From Turnera subulata (taxonomy: Eukaryota > Streptophyta > Magnoliopsida > Malpighiales > Passifloraceae), in contig JAKUCV010001129.1 of NCBI GenBank assembly GCA_028386065.3, positions 1 to 64,000 on the forward strand: a stretch of DNA of 64,000 nt, read 5' to 3'. Positions 61,577-64,000 of the stretch are shown here, in pieces (the first letter of the stretch is position 1; the number at the start of each line of letters is the position of its first letter). The notes below the pieces were generated by a model. It was given only the letters and a program-made list of their open reading frames with translations. It searched no databases and was not told the DNA's origin. A program made the translations under genes and the position numbers.

Positions 61577-62221
61577 TTTTTGTGGGGGATTTTTTTGGTA
61601 GGGTTAGGGGTGGAGAGGGAGAAGCATTTGGTGTGGAGGAGAGTGGGGAAATGGGAGGGGGGGAAATGGGGAAGTCCAGGCGGGGGAAGTCTCTGGAGGG
61701 AGGGAAGAGAGGTTTTTTTATTCCTTTTATACATCGACCGTTCGGCGCCAAGGTTCTGTTTGGCAGGCGGAGGAAATGAGGAAAACATGTGGATAGAACT
61801 AGAAACTGAATGGTTTTGAGAAAAAAAAAAAAACTCTTTTTGCTTTTCTTTCACAACGTCGTCGTATTGTTTTCATTAATTGCAAATTAGGTTGAAAAAG
61901 TCAATTGGCAGTTTGGAAAACATTAAAAGAAAATTAATATTTAAAATTGAACTCCTGCTAGCCTATCAAATTTTTGTCCAATATTGATTGAACTTTTAAA
62001 TCATAGTACCAAAACTTTATATTATTTTAATGTAATCATTTCGATGCGTTAAAATAGTATACTTTAAAATAGTATACTTTATCGTCTCGTGAGATTTGAG
62101 ATTATTATATCAAATGAAACTATGCTTTGTTCATTTCTCTTAGGGCACTAATGGTATCATCATCCCTCGATCTAGGCTCCGATCAATATGGATTACAGTT
62201 ACACGGGGTACTTGTTAATCC
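61577..62221. other. LIG6 promoter and AT-rich spacer
   Basis: Frames here on both strands are low-complexity shadows of the LIG6 5' end. No gene or clear TATA assigned. Confidence 0.5.
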
Positions 62222-62811
62222 TAAGGCTGCGTTTGGACCTCGGGTATAGGACAGGCGCGATGGGCTTAAATTCCAGAGGCCCGATGTTTGGATGGCGGGG
62301 CGGGATTATATGATGGACTCGAGTCCAACGCGCGTTGGACTAAAACGAAAAATCTTGTCCACTCTCACACCCTGGAACAGAACTACTGTCCTTGGACAGC
62401 ACTGTTTCACTTCCGAGACTATCCCTGGTTTTTTTTTCTTTAATCCCATCTTACCCTCGCCCTCAAAACCCTACTCCATCCCCTTCTTAATCCATTTTTC
62501 TCATCTTTCTCTTCTCCACGCCGCTCCACAGTTCTCTCTCTCTCGAGCGGGCGGCTGTCAAGGTGACAACCACCTCTCCCTCTCCTCGCCTCCCATTCCC
62601 CCTCTGTCCTTCCTCCCATTCTTCTCCTTCTCACCATCTCCTCCGTCCTTCCTCTCCATCTCCTTCTCACCATCTCTTCTCCCTCTGTCTCTCTTCGTTA
62701 TGTCGCCTCCGCCTCTCGCCTTCCTTTTTTTGTGTTGGTGTTTCTCTGCAGACCTTGTTGAAGTAGTCCGAGAGAGATGCAGGCGACGATCTCCTCTTTC
62801 CCCGTCCTCGT

Positions 62812-63262
62812 CAAAATCCCCAATTCCAATCTGAACTCTAACCCCAATTAGCCCGATCCCCAATTTCTGTATGAACCCTAACCCTATTTAGCCCGATCCC
62901 CAATTTCTGTATGAACCCTAACCCCAATTAGGCCGATCCCCAATTTCTGTATGAACCCTAACCCCCAATTAGCCCGATCCCCAATTTTTGAATGAAACCT
63001 AACCCTAATTTAGGTAAATCCCCAATTTTTTATGGAAAACCCAACACTAATTTCAGACGATCCCCGATTCAATTAGGAACCCTAACCCTAATTTAGCATA
63101 AATCCCCAATTCGAGTAGGAACCCTAACCCTAATTTTGCATAAATCCCCAATTCGATTAGGAACCCTAACTAATTTCGCATAAATCCCCAATTCGATTAG
63201 GAACCCTAACCTTAATTTCGCATAAATCCCCAATTCGATTAGGAACCCTAACCCTGATTTCC
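62812..63262 (+). repeat. 40-bp tandem repeats with telobox-like AACCCTAA
   Basis: The phrase caatttctgt recurs at 62861, 62901 and 62941, a 40-bp step. Later units drift to caattcgattaggaacc. Each unit carries ccctaacccyaat, close to the plant telomere repeat CCCTAAA. About eleven units lie in the leader before the transposase. Confidence 0.85.
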
Positions 63263-63592
63263 GCCTATTTTTAAGTTACTGCCCATTTCTTGCATTTGTA
63301 ATTTGTTGTTTTAATTTATGTTTGTTGTGTTTGACAGAGCGTTGAGTGTGGTCTATGCTCGGTTTCACCTCGACTTGCGGAATTTTGTTTGCGTTGCTAA
63401 GGGTAAGTATTATGGAAGAAATTATATTCCTTGTGGTGTGTGTTTTTCCAATGAATTATTTGTTGTTGGAGCGTTTCCTGCCCTCGAATTGTTTTCTGGT
63501 CATTCAATTGTTTGTTCTGTGGTTGTTTTGATATTAGTGATGCCTAATTCTTTTACTCATTCAATGTTTGCTTGTGACTTACTAGACTGAAA

Positions 63593-64000
63593 ATGGATCG
63601 TGATCGACGTGCCAAACTCGCTGCTATTGTTTGTGTGCTTTCGAGGATGCATCTCCAATTTTTAATAAACTGTGCTTGTTTCGTTATTGTTTATTTGCAT
63701 TCATCGTCCAATAGAGGTGGTAGGCGGGTGGCGCGGATTGATAGAACCTTTTCTGCATATGAGACTAGGAGAGAGGAAATAGAGAGATGTGTCGGGGGTC
63801 AAATGATTATACTATCTGGAGTACCAGAATGGATATGAATGCTTTTGTAGGATTGTGTGAGTTGCTTAGGACTAAAGGGGGGTTGATTGTAAGAGGGGAA
63901 GTAGGAATTGAGAAGCAGGTTGTGATTTTTACCCACATACTTGCACGCCATGAGAAAAAATAGAACCCTTCAGGTTAGATCTATGAGGTATTGGTGAAAC
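63593..64000 (+). pseudogene. PIF/Harbinger-type transposase (HARBI1-like), N-terminal part, frameshifted
   Basis: Begins MDRDRRAKLAAIVCVLSRM at ATG 63593. A one-base shift in the G run near 63794 moves the coding to another frame, which reads MDMNAFVGLCELLRTKGGL and then EKQVVIFTHILARH. This matches the block before the DDE nuclease core in HARBI1/ALP1-like proteins. A second shift in the A run near 63957 precedes a segment resembling KNRT-(I/L)QVR. The catalytic DDE part would lie beyond the window. No protein can be made as it stands. Confidence 0.65.

Larger units (their letters stand above)
62225..64000 (+). mobile_element. Left part of a probable PIF/Harbinger DNA transposon (continues off window)
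   Basis: A TAA at 62222-62224 is followed by GGCTGCGTTTGGACC, resembling PIF/Harbinger ends (GG-C-GTTTGG) with a 3-bp TTA/TAA duplication. It then holds a palindrome-rich subterminal region, a C/T-rich leader, a 40-bp tandem repeat array, and the start of a Harbinger-type transposase at 63593. The right end is outside the window, so the boundary is partly inferred. Confidence 0.6.

Noticed and set aside
62812..63262. Interstitial telomere tract
   Set aside because: The unit is 40 bp with only one telomere-like motif per unit, not tandem CCCTAAA.

Overview
This window is nuclear DNA of a flowering plant, most likely a eudicot. Evidence: AT-rich intergenic DNA, GT-AG introns, plant-type LTR retrotransposons, and plant versions of several housekeeping genes (a DNA ligase 6 with an N-terminal SNM1 domain, a delta7-sterol C5-desaturase, ASF1, a 2-hydroxyacyl-CoA lyase). 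I cannot name the species.

Layout. Bases 1-22748 are a nest of LTR retrotransposons. A chromodomain Ty3/gypsy (Tekay/Del-type) element (200-18765) sits in the 3' part of an older related LTR (18766-22748). Its own 5' LTR is cut by an inverted related LTR (1-199). Its integrase is split by a second element (5187-14768) with a perfect 5-bp target duplication. That second element is Ogre/Tat-like and lies on the minus strand, with a tRNA-Arg-type primer site. It lacks gag-pol but carries, in antisense, an intact four-exon gene for a plant mobile domain (PMD) protein. From 22.7 to 62 kb there is a gene-rich stretch: a cystatin-like gene (+), a MATE transporter pseudogene (-) broken by a Ty1/copia element at 26473-32001, 2-hydroxyacyl-CoA lyase (-), a C2H2 zinc-finger protein (+), ASF1 (-), a sterol C5-desaturase (-), and a 19-exon DNA ligase 6 gene (-). 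Small mobile elements with clear target duplications lie between them: a LINE tail, two SINEs, an hAT MITE, a Mutator-like fold-back element and three tail-only retro-insertions. The right edge (62225-64000) looks like the start of a PIF/Harbinger element with a 40-bp telobox repeat array and a frameshifted transposase.

Most interesting point. In the Ogre-like element, the LTR promoter and the promoter of the antisense PMD gene carry the same array of alternating half-sites (ATGACCGCC / GGCGGTCAT, spaced about 15 bp), each ending a short way upstream of a TATA box. This suggests a mobile cassette in which element and passenger gene share a regulator, possibly the PMD protein itself. The shared array is seen directly; the regulatory role is inference.

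Insertion order by LTR divergence (counted by eye) agrees with the nesting: gypsy about 96 % identity, copia about 97 %, Ogre-like element about 98.4 %. The genes do not form one pathway. Exon boundaries were chosen from splice consensus, reading-frame continuity and family knowledge, without transcript data.
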